NCBI GenBank assembly: GCA_963836015.1
Contig: CAWIIF010000005.1
Location: 124,001-188,000 of the forward strand
Reading direction: 5' to 3'
Length of the DNA stretch: 64,000 nt
Source: CAWCDJ01 sp963836015
GTDB lineage: Bacteria > Acidobacteriota > Terriglobia > Bryobacterales > Bryobacteraceae
Each line of letters opens with the position of its first letter. The first letter of the stretch is position 1. This document shows, piece by piece, positions 17,180 to 26,513 of the stretch. The notes beneath the pieces were generated by a model. It saw nothing but the letters and a program-made list of their open reading frames with translations. It did not search any database and was not told where the DNA came from. Made by a program: the position numbers and the translations under genes.

Positions 17180-18817
17180 TCAGGAGTAGATCCCGGGAGC
17201 CTCGTGGCCCAGTTTCTGCACATACTCCACGTACGAGCCGGGATAAACGACGGGGGTGCGATCGGTGCCGCTTTCGCCGCCCAACTCCAGCACACGCGAA
17301 CCGAGGCCGCGCAGGAACGTGCGGTCGTGCGACACGAAGATCATGGTGCCTTCGAAATCCCGGAGCGCCTCGACGAGCATCTCCTTGGTGGCCAGGTCGA
17401 GGTGGTTGGTGGGCTCGTCGAGCACCAGGAAGTTGGGCGGGTTATAGAGCATGCGGGCGATGGCCAGGCGCGACTTCTCACCGCCCGACAGGGCGCGAAT
17501 GCGCTTGTCGACGTCGTCTCCGGAGAACTGGAAGGCGCCGGCGAGGGTGCGCAGGGGGCCGAGACCGTCCTGCGGAAAATCCTGCTGAAGCTGCTCGATG
17601 ATAGTCAGGTCGGGGTCGAGGACGTCCAGGGATTGCTGCGCGAAGTATCCCATGGTCAGGCTGGCTCCCAGGCGGATGGTGCCGGCATCCGGCTGGGCGG
17701 CCCCGGCGATCAGCTTGAGGAGGGTCGTCTTGCCCGCACCGTTGCGGCCCATCACGGCCCAACGCTCCTGGCGGCGGATGGTGAGGCTGAAGCCGTCGTA
17801 AATCACGCGCGGCCCGTACCGTTTGTGGAGGTCTTCGATGACCGCCACCTGGTCGCCCGAGCGAGGCGGAACGCGAAATTCAAACTTCACCACGTGCCGC
17901 TTGCGGGGTAGCTCGATGCGGTCGATCTTGTCGAGGGCCTTGATGCGGCTTTGCACCTGGGCGGCCTTGGCGGCGTGGGTTTTGAAGCGCTCGATGAAGC
18001 GCTGCTCCTTGGCAAACATGGCCTGCTGGCGGGCGAAGGCGGCCTGCTGGTTGCTTTCGCGGATGGCGCGCTCGCGCTCGTAGAAGTCGTAGTTGCCGGA
18101 GTAGACGACGATCTCGCCGGAATCGATTTCCGCGATCTTCGAGACGATGCGGTTCATGAACTCGCGGTCGTGGGAGGTCATCAGAAGGGCGCCCGTGAAG
18201 GACTTGAGGAACTGCTCGAGCCAGATGATGGATTCGATATCGAGGTGGTTGGTGGGTTCGTCCATGAGGAGGACGTCGGGCCGGCCGAGCAGGACGCGAG
18301 CCAGGGCGACGCGCATTTTCCAGCCGCCCGAGAGCGCGCCGACATCGCCATCGACCTGGTCGTCCTGGAAGCCGAGGCCGTGAAGCACCTCGCGGGCCTG
18401 GGCTTCGAGGGTGTAGCCGCCCAGGTGTTCGTATTCTTCCTGCACCTCGCCGAAACGGGCCAGGATGCGGTCCATATCTTCTGCCTGGGCGGGGTCTTCG
18501 AGGGCGCGATGGAGGGCTTCGAGTTCGTGGTGCAGATCGCCCGCGCGGCCGCTGCCGGCGATGGCCTCGTCGAGCACCGAGCGGCCCTGCATCTCCTCGA
18601 CATCCTGGCGGAAATAGCCGATGGTCAGCTTTTTGGGGACGGAGACCTCGCCTTCGTCGGGCGCTTCCTCGCCGACGATCATGCGGAAGAGGGTAGTCTT
18701 GCCGGCGCCGTTGGGACCGACCAGCCCGACCTTCTCGCCGGGGTTCAACTGGAAGGACGCATCGACGAAGATGAGCTGCCTGCCGTACTGTTTGTGGATC
18801 GAGGAAAAAGAAATCAT
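17180..18817 (-). CDS. ABC-F family ATPase (duplicated ABC domains, soluble)
   Basis: The 545-residue product has two complete nucleotide-binding domains and no membrane span. Walker A is GPNGAGKTT in the first and GRNGAGKTT in the second. Signatures are LSGGWKMRVALARVLLG and LSGGEKSRLAIARMLY. Walker B segments are LLMDEPTNHLD and LVLDEPTNHLD. The linker between them is long and charged (AFARQQAMFAKEQRFIERFK), as in ABC-F translation factors that act at the ribosomal E site. Which ABC-F subfamily (Uup, YbiT, EttA or other) cannot be settled by eye. It lies 27 bp upstream of the helicase gene. Confidence 0.92.
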   Translation of the reverse strand: MISFSSIHKQYGRQLIFVDASFQLNPGEKVGLVGPNGAGKTTLFRMIVGEEAPDEGEVSVPKKLTIGYFRQDVEEMQGRSVLDEAIAGSGRAGDLHHELEALHRALEDPAQAEDMDRILARFGEVQEEYEHLGGYTLEAQAREVLHGLGFQDDQVDGDVGALSGGWKMRVALARVLLGRPDVLLMDEPTNHLDIESIIWLEQFLKSFTGALLMTSHDREFMNRIVSKIAEIDSGEIVVYSGNYDFYERERAIRESNQQAAFARQQAMFAKEQRFIERFKTHAAKAAQVQSRIKALDKIDRIELPRKRHVVKFEFRVPPRSGDQVAVIEDLHKRYGPRVIYDGFSLTIRRQERWAVMGRNGAGKTTLLKLIAGAAQPDAGTIRLGASLTMGYFAQQSLDVLDPDLTIIEQLQQDFPQDGLGPLRTLAGAFQFSGDDVDKRIRALSGGEKSRLAIARMLYNPPNFLVLDEPTNHLDLATKEMLVEALRDFEGTMIFVSHDRTFLRGLGSRVLELGGESGTDRTPVVYPGSYVEYVQKLGHEAPGIYS

Positions 18818-18825
18818 TTGAAGAC

Positions 18826-18850
18826 GGGCAGGCCAGGAGGCCTACCCTAC
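18826..18850. repeat. 25-bp palindromic interspersed repeat, copy 1
   Basis: The core is GGCAGGCCAGGAGGCCT flanked by GG and ACCCTAC. It matches the copy at 33317-33341 in 24 of 25 positions and can form a GGCAGGCC/GGCCTRCC hairpin. It lies between the ABC-F start and the stop of the siroheme-synthesis gene and overlaps the last codons of the latter by 4 bp. Confidence 0.7.
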
Positions 18851-19323
18851 AAAACCTCTTCGAGGCGTTTACGGAGTTCGGAGGAGAGGCGCGGGTTCTC
18901 GCCTCCGGTGGAAACGGCTACCTGGACCGTGCCGCGCTGCAGTCGGGCGGGGACTACGAAATCGCACTCCTCGGCGGAATCGGCGATGTTGGCGAAGACG
19001 CCTTTGCCTTTGGCGGCGATACCGATGCGGTGGTTCGCCAGGCGGTCGTCCGTGGCGGCGAAGACCAGCATCGCGCCGGAAAGATCGGTGGCGCGGAACC
19101 GCCGCGGTATGAGGCGTACGGGGAGGGATTCGAACTCCGATTCCCATTCCGGGGCCACGACCATGACCCGGGCGCCGGCTTCGAGCAGCCCCTTCACCTT
19201 GCGGAGCGCCACTTTACCCGCGCCGACCACCAGAACGGGGCGGTCCTTCAGGTCGAGGAAGATCGGATAGTGCTTCAACTCTAGAATGTAGCACGCGGTG
19301 ATTTCAGCGCTGCCTGCTATCAT
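18847..19323 (-). CDS. Precorrin-2 dehydrogenase / sirohydrochlorin ferrochelatase (CysG N-domain, Met8p-like)
   Basis: The product is up to 158 residues. A Rossmann motif VLVVGAGKVALRKVKGLLEAG is followed by LVFAATDDRLANHRI, DFVVPARLQRGTVQVAVSTGG and PRLSSELRKRLEE, the pattern of the NAD-dependent dehydrogenase module of CysG/SirC. It turns precorrin-2 into sirohydrochlorin on the way to siroheme. The methyltransferase domain of full CysG is absent, so it is the stand-alone form. The ATG at 19323 leaves only 8 bp to the divergent der start. A downstream alternative start near LKHYPIFLDL would leave room for promoters. Confidence 0.88.
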   Translation of the reverse strand: MIAGSAEITACYILELKHYPIFLDLKDRPVLVVGAGKVALRKVKGLLEAGARVMVVAPEWESEFESLPVRLIPRRFRATDLSGAMLVFAATDDRLANHRIGIAAKGKGVFANIADSAEECDFVVPARLQRGTVQVAVSTGGENPRLSSELRKRLEEVL

Positions 19324-19331
19324 AAGGATTC

Positions 19332-20657
19332 ATGTCCCAGGCCACGCCCAGCGTGGTCATCGTCGGAAGGCCCAACGTAGGTAAGTCCACCCTCTTTAAC
19401 AGGATTACCGGACAGCGGCGCGCCATTGTCGGAGACGAGCCGGGCATTACGCGCGACCGGATCCATGGGTTTGCCGAACACGACGGACGCCGTTTCGAAG
19501 TGATCGATACGGGCGGCATCGTCGTCGATGACCAGGAGTACATTCCGAGCCAGATTCTCCACCAGGCCGAGATGGCGCTGGCGGACGCGGCTCACATCAT
19601 CTTACTGGTGGACGGGCGGGCGGAGATCACCGGCGCGGACCGCGACCTGGCGCGGATGCTGCAGCGGTTGGGGAAACCCGTCACGGTGGCGGTGAACAAA
19701 GCCGACACCACGGCGCGGCAGGACTTGACAGGCGAGTTTTACGAGCTGGGGATTCCAGACGTGTACCCGGTTTCGGCGGAGCACGGCATCGGTGTGGACG
19801 CCCTGCTGGACCACGTGATCGAGGGCTTCGCGGCGCCCGCGGAAGAGCCGGCGGAGGAGCCGGACGGCAGCCGCATCAAGATCGCGATCATCGGCCGGCC
19901 GAACGTCGGGAAATCGACGCTGCTCAATACGCTGACCGGCGAGGAGCGGGCGATCGTTTCGCCGGTGGCCGGAACGACGCGCGACGCGGTGGACGAGACG
20001 GTGCACCGCAACGGCGTGGACTACGTATTCGTCGACACGGCCGGCATACGCCGCAAGGGCAAGACTAAGTTGATGGCGGAGAAACTGAGCGTGGTGATGG
20101 CGCGCCGGAACATCCGCATGGCGCACGTGGTGCTGCTGGTGCTCGACGCCACGGAAGGCGTAGTGGCGCTCGACGCGACCATTGCCGGCTATGCGCACGA
20201 AGGCGGCCGGGCGTTGATCATCGTGGTCAACAAGTGGGACGAGGTACAGGGGCAAAAAGGGCAGAGGCGGAATGAATTCGAGCAGAAAATCCGCGACGAG
20301 TTCAAGTTTCTGGAGTACGCCCCGGTGGTATTCCTTTCCGCCAAGACGGGCGCGGGGACGGAGCCGCTCTTCAAATTGATTCGGGAAGTATATGAATCGG
20401 CGTCTCTGCGTATCCCCACGGGCGAGATGAACCGGTTCGTGGAGCAGCTTCATTTCGAGGAGCGAAAGATCCTGTACATCACGCAGGCTTCGATCCGGCC
20501 GCCGGAGTTCGTGGTTTTTACGAACCGCCGCGGCCCGATGCATTTTTCCCACGAACGATACCTGATTAACCAGATCCGGCGGCGGTTCGGGTTCCGGGGG
20601 ACGCCGATCCTCCTGAAGACGCGCGGCAAGGGGTCAGAACGAAGTAAAGGTAGTTAA
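19332..20657 (+). CDS. der: Ribosome biogenesis GTPase Der
   Basis: The 441-residue product has two consecutive GTPase domains, each with a G1 loop GRPNVGKST, a G3 loop (DTGGI and DTAGI) and a G4 motif NKAD or NKWD. A C-terminal KH-like domain follows. Der (EngA) is essential for 50S subunit maturation. Length and tandem layout are typical. The last residues (KTRGKGSERSKGS) are basic, as usual in the family. The gene stands alone, with a divergent siroheme gene upstream and a 101-bp gap before the bactofilin. Confidence 0.97.
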   Translation: MSQATPSVVIVGRPNVGKSTLFNRITGQRRAIVGDEPGITRDRIHGFAEHDGRRFEVIDTGGIVVDDQEYIPSQILHQAEMALADAAHIILLVDGRAEITGADRDLARMLQRLGKPVTVAVNKADTTARQDLTGEFYELGIPDVYPVSAEHGIGVDALLDHVIEGFAAPAEEPAEEPDGSRIKIAIIGRPNVGKSTLLNTLTGEERAIVSPVAGTTRDAVDETVHRNGVDYVFVDTAGIRRKGKTKLMAEKLSVVMARRNIRMAHVVLLVLDATEGVVALDATIAGYAHEGGRALIIVVNKWDEVQGQKGQRRNEFEQKIRDEFKFLEYAPVVFLSAKTGAGTEPLFKLIREVYESASLRIPTGEMNRFVEQLHFEERKILYITQASIRPPEFVVFTNRRGPMHFSHERYLINQIRRRFGFRGTPILLKTRGKGSERSKGS

Positions 20658-20758
20658 GGGGGAGTATCGAGTATTGTTTGCCTTTTCCCAATTTTCCCCT
20701 TTAGACTAGAGGAACGGTATTATGCAGGTAATTACTATCCATCCAGGAGAGCGGCCCC

Positions 20759-21316
20759 ATGTGGAATAAACGCCGGGATGAGGAACCCTCGAGATCTTAT
20801 AATCCACCGGGTCCGGCCCCCATGCCCGTGGCGCCCAATCCAGTGGAGTCGAAAAAGGAGACAACAACCGTGTCCATGCCAGCCGGAAGATTTGAGCCGG
20901 AGTCGCGCGGCAACTCGGCGACCATCGGAAAGGCCGTCAAGATCAACGGCCAGATCCACAGCAAAGAAGATCTGTACGTCGACGGTGACGTGGAAGGCAC
21001 GGTGGAAGCTCCCGAACATAAGCTGACCATCGGCCCGAACGGCACGGTTCACGCGACCATCAAGGCGCGCGAAGTCGTGGCCCTGGGGTCGATCCAGGGT
21101 AACGTGGAAGCCGCCGACAAGATCGAGATCCGCAAGGATGCCAAGCTGATCGGCGATATCAAGACGGCCCGGATCATCATCGAGGACGGTGCTTATTTCA
21201 AAGGAAGCATCGATATCGTGAAGCCGGAACCACCCAAAGCTTCGAAGGCGCAGCCAGCGCCGGCTCCGCCAGCCACTGCGGCGGTTCCCGCGGGAGCGGC
21301 GGACGCAAAACGGTAG
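20759..21316 (+). CDS. Bactofilin
   Basis: The 185-residue product is preceded by CCAGGAGAG. The central domain from about residue 55 to 150 has the repeating beta-helix pattern of bactofilins: INGQIHSKEDLYVDGDVEG, then LTIGPNGTVHATIKAREVV, LGSIQGNVEAADKIEIR and GDIKTARIIIEDGAYFKG. Proline-rich disordered tails flank it. Bactofilins polymerise into cytoskeletal filaments without nucleotide and often recruit peptidoglycan or polysaccharide enzymes. The next genes encode a methyltransferase and a GT2 enzyme, but no direct partnership is evident. Confidence 0.93.
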   Translation: MWNKRRDEEPSRSYNPPGPAPMPVAPNPVESKKETTTVSMPAGRFEPESRGNSATIGKAVKINGQIHSKEDLYVDGDVEGTVEAPEHKLTIGPNGTVHATIKAREVVALGSIQGNVEAADKIEIRKDAKLIGDIKTARIIIEDGAYFKGSIDIVKPEPPKASKAQPAPAPPATAAVPAGAADAKR

Positions 21317-21331
21317 CCGGCAAGGTCCAAC

Positions 21332-22033
21332 ATGCTGCTGCCTGGACCGCTGAAAAACATATTGCGGGGCAAGAGTAGCGGACCCTCGCCCGGCGGCCCT
21401 GCCCCCGGCGGGGGAAACTCGCGCTCAAGCCGCCAGGCGGGTGCGCCGGCGACGCTCTCCACGCGATCCAGCCGCGGGCTGGAGGAATTTTTCAATTATA
21501 TTCGGGGCCAATCCGGCCTGACCATCCTGGATTTGGGAGGGGCCACGCAGCAGAACGTGAGCTTCATCACCAACCTGGGCCACCGGTTGTATTCCGAAGA
21601 TTTCCTACAGATTTTGCACGAAACGTTCGGCACGACCGACACCGTGGATCAATCCAATCCGGGGCGGATCGAGTATTTCCTGCGCCAGGCCCTGGATTAT
21701 CCCGAACAACAGTTCGACGGCGTGCTGATCTGGGATGTGCTCGAATACCTGGAGCCGCCGCTGCTGGCCGCGGTGATCGAGCGCATGCGGAAGATCGTGC
21801 GGCCGAAGAGTTACCTGCTCTCCTTCTTCCACTCCGACGACAAGCTGGAGGCGGTTCCGTTCTACACGTTTCGCATTCAGGAGATCAACCTGCTGCAAGT
21901 GTCGCAGCAGGGCATGCGGAGGCCGACCCAGCTGTTCAACAATCGCAGTCTGGAAAAGCTGTTCGGCGAGTTTGAATCGGTGAAGTTCTTCCTGACGCGC
22001 GAACGGCTGCGGGAAGTCATCGTCAAGGTTTGA
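21332..22033 (+). CDS. Class I SAM-dependent methyltransferase-like protein
   Basis: The 233-residue product opens with a disordered Gly/Pro/Ser-rich 45 residues. The core then shows TILDLGGATQQNVSFITNLG (motif I region), QQFDGVLIWDVLEYLEPPLL (post-motif II) and MRKIVRPKSYLLSFFHSD, in a Rossmann-like order. The canonical GxGxG of motif I is only partly kept (LGGATQ), so cofactor binding is uncertain. It begins 15 bp after the bactofilin stop and is probably co-transcribed with it. The 3' end overlaps the convergent glycosyltransferase by 11 bp. Substrate unknown. Confidence 0.7.
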   Translation: MLLPGPLKNILRGKSSGPSPGGPAPGGGNSRSSRQAGAPATLSTRSSRGLEEFFNYIRGQSGLTILDLGGATQQNVSFITNLGHRLYSEDFLQILHETFGTTDTVDQSNPGRIEYFLRQALDYPEQQFDGVLIWDVLEYLEPPLLAAVIERMRKIVRPKSYLLSFFHSDDKLEAVPFYTFRIQEINLLQVSQQGMRRPTQLFNNRSLEKLFGEFESVKFFLTRERLREVIVKV

Positions 22034-22751
22034 GGGCGGCGCCGTATTTTCCGGTGATTCCGTTCCAGCGCACCCTGAAGGGGTCGCCGAAGGCCTGCAA
22101 TCCGCGCCAGAGGCTCACCGTGGTTCCCGCGGCGTCGTTCCAGCGCACCGGCACTTCGAGCACGCGAAATCCGAGACGTAGCGCGATATAGAGAACCTCG
22201 ACGTCGAACCCGAATCCGTCGAGCCGCTGGCGCCGGAAGATCTCGCGGGCCGCGCGCGCTTCGAACAGCTTGAAGCCGCACTGGGTATCGCGAAAGGGCA
22301 GGCCCGTGACCATCCGCATGGCGAGATTGAAAAAACGCCCCATGCCTTCGCGGAACAGGGGCTGGCGCACGCCGATGAGGGAGCGGTCGAGCGCGCGCGA
22401 TCCGATGGCCGCCTGGGCGCCCTGGCGCTCCACCGCCTGCCAGAGCTTGTCGAGCTCATCGATGGGAGCCGAGAGGTCGGCATCCGATAGAAGCAGCCAG
22501 TCGCCCCTGGCCTCGAGCATGCCGTGGCGGACGGCGTATCCTTTTCCGCGGTTGCCGGGGTTCTCGAGAACGCGCGCGCCGGCTTGCCGGGCAGCGGCGG
22601 CGGTGCCGTCGCGCGAGCCGTCGTTCACCACCACGATCTCGGCGAATTCCCACGCGCTGGAGGCCAGGTAGCTCTCGACGATCTGGAGTGTGGCCGGAAG
22701 CCGCTTCTCTTCGTTGTACGCAGGAATGATAATGGAGACAGAGCGTCGCAA
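22023..22751 (-). CDS. GT2 glycosyltransferase, dolichyl-phosphate glucosyltransferase-like
   Basis: The 242-residue product has the GT-A fold of family 2: SIIIPAYNEEKRLPATL at the N-terminus, VVNDGSRDGTAAAAR, and the metal-binding LLLSDADLSAPIDEL. GFGFDVEVLYIALRLGFRVLEVPV near the C-terminus places it with Alg5/DPG-synthase-like enzymes, which move a sugar from UDP- or GDP-sugar onto a polyprenyl phosphate at the membrane. No membrane span is present, so it would be peripheral. It overlaps the end of the methyltransferase gene. The donor sugar cannot be told from sequence. Confidence 0.85.
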   Translation of the reverse strand: MRRSVSIIIPAYNEEKRLPATLQIVESYLASSAWEFAEIVVVNDGSRDGTAAAARQAGARVLENPGNRGKGYAVRHGMLEARGDWLLLSDADLSAPIDELDKLWQAVERQGAQAAIGSRALDRSLIGVRQPLFREGMGRFFNLAMRMVTGLPFRDTQCGFKLFEARAAREIFRRQRLDGFGFDVEVLYIALRLGFRVLEVPVRWNDAAGTTVSLWRGLQAFGDPFRVRWNGITGKYGAALKP

Positions 22752-22846
22752 AAGAAGAACCTATAATAACTGATTTCCCCTTTTTCTTTGGCGCCGACCG
22801 GGCCCCTGGGAATTCCGCAGCGGGCCGCCCATCACAGGAGATTCAT

Positions 22847-24355
22847 TTGTCGCTGGAAGACGAACTGCTGAAACAGCGCCTGGCGCGCATCGAGGAGATC
22901 GAGGCCCTGGGATACCGGGCCTACGGCCGCCGCTACGATTTTTCGCACACGATACCGGAGATCCTCGCGGCCTATGGCGCGAAGACGGCGGAAGAGATCA
23001 CGCCGGAAGATCGGGTGCGCATCGCCGGGCGGGTGATGACGCTGCGCCATATGGGCAAGGCGGGGTTCGCCCACCTGCAGCAGAACGGCGAGCGGCTTCA
23101 GATCTACGTCAAGAAAGACGCGGTGGGCGAGCGCGATTTCCAACTTTTCAAGATGCTGGATATCGGCGACGTCATCGGGGTGGAGGGATACCTGTTCCGC
23201 ACCCGCACGGGCGAGCTGAGCGTGCATGCCGAAAAGCTGGAGTTCCTCTCGAAGACGCTGCTTTCGATGCCGGAGAAGTGGCACGGCCTGGAGGACGTGG
23301 AAACGCGCTACCGCCAGCGATACCTCGACCTGATCGCCAACCCGGAGGTGCGCAAAGTTTTTGTCACGCGGGCGAAGATCATCTCCGCGCTGCGGCGGGA
23401 GCTGGAAGCGCGCGGGTTCATCGAAGTGGAAACGCCGATGATGCAGCCGCTCTATGGCGGCGCCGCGGCGCGGCCGTTCACCACGCATCACAACACGCTG
23501 GACATCGACCTGTACCTGCGGATTGCGCCGGAGCTGTACCTGAAGCGGCTGATCGTGGGCGGGATGGACCGCGTCTACGAGATCAACCGCAATTTCCGCA
23601 ACGAGGGACTCTCCACGCATCACAACCCCGAGTTCACGATGCTGGAGTTTTACCAGGCATACACGGATTACCGCGGGATGATCGACCTTTCCGAAGTGCT
23701 GCTTTCCCAGGCGGCGCTCGCCGCGACGGGTGGCACCAAAGTGGAGTACGAAGGCGAGTGCCTGGACTTCGGACGCCTCGAACGGTACAGCATGCGCGAG
23801 GCCATCGTCCATTTCTGGGAGGGCGACGGGCGGCCTACGCTGGAAGACGTCGCGAATCCGGAGTGGCTGGGGCGCCACTCGGGCAAGGCGACGGCGGGCG
23901 AGGCGCTGACCGATATCTTCGAGCGGCAGGTGGAAGCCAAGCTGATCCAGCCGACTGTGATCTACGATTACCCGGTGGAGACTTCGCCGCTATCCAAGCA
24001 GAAGCCCGACGATCCGGCGTTCGTGGAGCGCTTCGAGATCTACGCCGCCGGAATGGAGATCGGCAACGCGTATACCGAGCTCAACGACCCGCAGGAGCAG
24101 CGGCGCCGGTTCGAAATGCAGCTGGCGATGCGGGAGCGCGGCGACGAAGAAGCGCACCAGATGGATGAAGATTACGTGCGCGCCCTGGCCTACGGGATGC
24201 CGCCCACGGGCGGGGAGGGAATCGGCATCGACCGGTTGACCATGATCCTGACGGGAAGCCGCTCGATCCGCGACGTGATCCTGTTTCCGCTGCTGCGGCC
24301 GGAAGGGCCGATCGAGCTGGTGCGGCTGATGCGCGAGCTCGACGGGAAGCCATAA
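22847..24355 (+). CDS. lysS: Lysyl-tRNA synthetase, class II
   Basis: The 502-residue product has a TTG start at 22847 with CAGGAG six bases upstream. The N-terminal OB-fold anticodon domain (VRIAGRVMTLRHMGKAGFAH) is followed by the class II catalytic core: motif 1 FIEVETPMMQPLYGGAAARPF, motif 2 FRNEGLSTHHNPEFTMLE, and motif 3 GEGIGIDRLTMILTG. It charges tRNA-Lys in the cytoplasm. Full length for the family. The permease gene starts 4 bp after its stop, so the two are very likely on one mRNA. Confidence 0.97.
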   Translation: MSLEDELLKQRLARIEEIEALGYRAYGRRYDFSHTIPEILAAYGAKTAEEITPEDRVRIAGRVMTLRHMGKAGFAHLQQNGERLQIYVKKDAVGERDFQLFKMLDIGDVIGVEGYLFRTRTGELSVHAEKLEFLSKTLLSMPEKWHGLEDVETRYRQRYLDLIANPEVRKVFVTRAKIISALRRELEARGFIEVETPMMQPLYGGAAARPFTTHHNTLDIDLYLRIAPELYLKRLIVGGMDRVYEINRNFRNEGLSTHHNPEFTMLEFYQAYTDYRGMIDLSEVLLSQAALAATGGTKVEYEGECLDFGRLERYSMREAIVHFWEGDGRPTLEDVANPEWLGRHSGKATAGEALTDIFERQVEAKLIQPTVIYDYPVETSPLSKQKPDDPAFVERFEIYAAGMEIGNAYTELNDPQEQRRRFEMQLAMRERGDEEAHQMDEDYVRALAYGMPPTGGEGIGIDRLTMILTGSRSIRDVILFPLLRPEGPIELVRLMRELDGKP

Positions 24356-24359
24356 GCCG

Positions 24360-25598
24360 GTGCCTTCGACCTTCGAGCTGTTTGTCGCCGCACGGTATCT
24401 GCGGGCCCGCCGGAAAGAGGCGGTGGTGTCGATCATCACCGTGATTTCGGTGGTCGGGGTGGCGGCCGGCGTGATGGCGCTGGTGATCGCGCTGGCGGTG
24501 AACAACGGCTTCCGGCAGACGCTGCAGCGCAACCTGCTGGGGGCGATGGCGCATATCAACGTGATGCCCAAGCAGCCGGGCGACGGCATCGACAACTGGC
24601 GCGAGATGGCGGCGCGGCTCTCGAAACTGCCGCACGTCAAGGCGGTGTCGCCGGCCCTGTACAGCGAAGTCTTCCTGACGGGGCCGCTGCAATCCACCGG
24701 GGCGTTGCTGAAGGGCATCGACCCGAACGCCGAGCTGGGAATCAGCGACACGCTGCGGCATTTGAAAGCGGGCTCGCTCGACCGCCTGCGCGATCCCGAC
24801 GCCAATCCTCCAGGCATTATCCTGGGCGCGCGCCTGGTGGAAGACACGGGCATGATCCTGAATTCGATCGTGAACGTGGTGAGCCCGCAGGGCGAGCTGA
24901 CGCCGATGGGAGTGCGCCCCGCCATCCGCAAGTTCAAAGTGGTGGGGATCTTCGAGACGGGCTTTTTCGAGATCGACGACAAGTGGGCGTTCACTTCGAT
25001 CCACGCTGAGCAGCGTTTCCTGCACATCGACGACCAGGTGAACCAGATCGAGCTGAACGTGGACAACCTGGACAACGCGCCGCAAATCGCCAAGGAGATC
25101 GAGAAGGTGGTGGGTCCCAGATACACCACCACGACCTGGCTGGAGCGCAACAAGCAGCTTCTGGGCGCGCTCAACATGGAGCGTGTAGTCACGATCATCA
25201 CGATCGGGCTGATCGAACTGGTGGCGGCGCTCAACATTTTCATCACGCTGGTGATGATGGTGATGGAGAAGTACCGGGATATCGCGGTGCTGATGTCGAT
25301 GGGCGCGCGGCAGTCGCAGATCCGGCGGATCTTCATGCTGCAGGGGGTGCTGATCGGGATTGTGGGCAGCGCGATCGGGCTGACGGTGGGATACACGGCC
25401 TGCTACTTCGCCGCGAAATACAAGTGGCCGCCGCTCGACCAGACGGTGTACGCGCTGAGCTATGTTCCGTTCAACCCGCGACCGATCGACGCGCTGTGGA
25501 TCGCGGGAGCGGCGATTGTGGTGAGCTTCCTGGCGACGATTTATCCATCGCGGAATGCGACGAAGATCACGCCGGCGGAAGTGCTGCGGTACGAGTAG
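24360..25598 (+). CDS. ABC transporter permease, LolC/LolE family
   Basis: The 412-residue product starts at a GTG. The N-terminal pattern FVAARYLRARRKEAVVSIIT and the first membrane span (VVGVAAGVMALVIALAV) are those of LolC/LolE/MacB-type permeases. A periplasmic domain of about 230 residues comes next, and three further spans lie at the C-terminus (TIGLIELVAALNIFITLVMM, GIVGSAIGLTVGYTACYF, IAGAAIVVSFLATIYPS). The Lol complex releases lipoproteins from the inner membrane to LolA. The ATPase LolD is not adjacent, so it must be encoded elsewhere. The link to lysS is positional only. Confidence 0.88.
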   Translation: MPSTFELFVAARYLRARRKEAVVSIITVISVVGVAAGVMALVIALAVNNGFRQTLQRNLLGAMAHINVMPKQPGDGIDNWREMAARLSKLPHVKAVSPALYSEVFLTGPLQSTGALLKGIDPNAELGISDTLRHLKAGSLDRLRDPDANPPGIILGARLVEDTGMILNSIVNVVSPQGELTPMGVRPAIRKFKVVGIFETGFFEIDDKWAFTSIHAEQRFLHIDDQVNQIELNVDNLDNAPQIAKEIEKVVGPRYTTTTWLERNKQLLGALNMERVVTIITIGLIELVAALNIFITLVMMVMEKYRDIAVLMSMGARQSQIRRIFMLQGVLIGIVGSAIGLTVGYTACYFAAKYKWPPLDQTVYALSYVPFNPRPIDALWIAGAAIVVSFLATIYPSRNATKITPAEVLRYE

Positions 25599-25648
25599 AA
25601 CAAGGTAGAGCCAAATCAGCGAGTCGTTTTTTCGGCAAAGTGGCGTCC

Positions 25649-25672
25649 GACGGGCGCTTTGCGGCGCCCGTC
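25649..25672. terminator. Hairpin between convergent genes
   Basis: A perfect 9-bp inverted repeat GACGGGCGC / GCGCCCGTC with a 6-nt loop lies between the permease stop and the PEP-CTERM gene stop. There is no uridine tract directly after the stem on either strand, so a terminator role is likely from position but not proven. Confidence 0.4.
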
Positions 25673-25690
25673 ACCGGTCAATGGATACGG

Positions 25691-26398
25691 CTACGCCCCG
25701 GTGAACGACGGCTGTTTGCTCTTGCGAACGCGTACGGCAACGAGGCCCAGCAGGCCGATGCTGAGCAACACCAGCGAACCAGGTTCCGGCACAGCACCTG
25801 CGGTAAATGTGCCGTATCGTCCCGGAGGCACCCCGGAGTCGGGACCGGCGTTCGGGTTGTCGACAAGGCCAGTCGAATTGGCAAGCCCTGCCGCGTAAAT
25901 GATCGGCCCGCCCCCCACGTCACCGTTGCTCCAGATTTCACCAACGTATCCTCCGGACCCGGCTATATCGAACGCGACGCCATAGATGTCGAACAGACCT
26001 CCGGAGAATGGATAGGTCAGAGTAGGCACGCCGTTGATGAGCGCGAAGCAGACGGCCGGAGAGTTTCCTGCCGGGTAAAACAGATCGTCGTAGGATAAAC
26101 CGCCGGGAGTGATTGAAAAACCGGGGTCCAGAGGGTTGTTCACATACGATATCGGGGCGGTTAGCCCGGTAATCGCACCAGAGACATTGACGTTTGTATC
26201 TGAAAACGTTCCGCTGATGCCGGTGATCTCATAGCCGGGCGGATTACTGGAATTACTGCTCTGCTGTCCCACAGTGAGTACGCCGGTAGCGGTGATCCCG
26301 TTTCCGCTGAAGGAGAACTGGATTTCGCCCGCCATTGCTCCGGGCGCAGCCGCAACGGCCGCCGCGAACCCGAGCAACGCAAAAGAACCGAACTTCAT
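25691..26398 (-). CDS. PEP-CTERM sorting-signal protein, secreted
   Basis: The 235-residue product starts at the ATG at 26398, preceded by AAGGAGGAAG; a longer frame upstream lacks this site. A signal peptide (FALLGFAAAVAAAPGAMAG) opens the protein. The C-terminus is VPEPGSLVLLSIGLLGLVAV followed by RVRKSKQ: a VPEP motif, a membrane helix and an Arg-rich tail, i.e. a PEP-CTERM anchor processed by an exosortase. The middle is beta-rich with no known domain. PEP-CTERM proteins are often linked to extracellular polysaccharide. No exosortase gene is in this window. Confidence 0.88.
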   Translation of the reverse strand: MKFGSFALLGFAAAVAAAPGAMAGEIQFSFSGNGITATGVLTVGQQSSNSSNPPGYEITGISGTFSDTNVNVSGAITGLTAPISYVNNPLDPGFSITPGGLSYDDLFYPAGNSPAVCFALINGVPTLTYPFSGGLFDIYGVAFDIAGSGGYVGEIWSNGDVGGGPIIYAAGLANSTGLVDNPNAGPDSGVPPGRYGTFTAGAVPEPGSLVLLSIGLLGLVAVRVRKSKQPSFTGA

Positions 26399-26513
26399 TT
26401 CCTTCTTCCTCCTTGAAGGTCCCACGAAAGATGGTTCGTGAGACGGATTCATTTTACTCGGAAAAGCTGTATCGGTTGCCACACATTCCCGCATCTCGAA
26501 GGGCGACCGTGCG

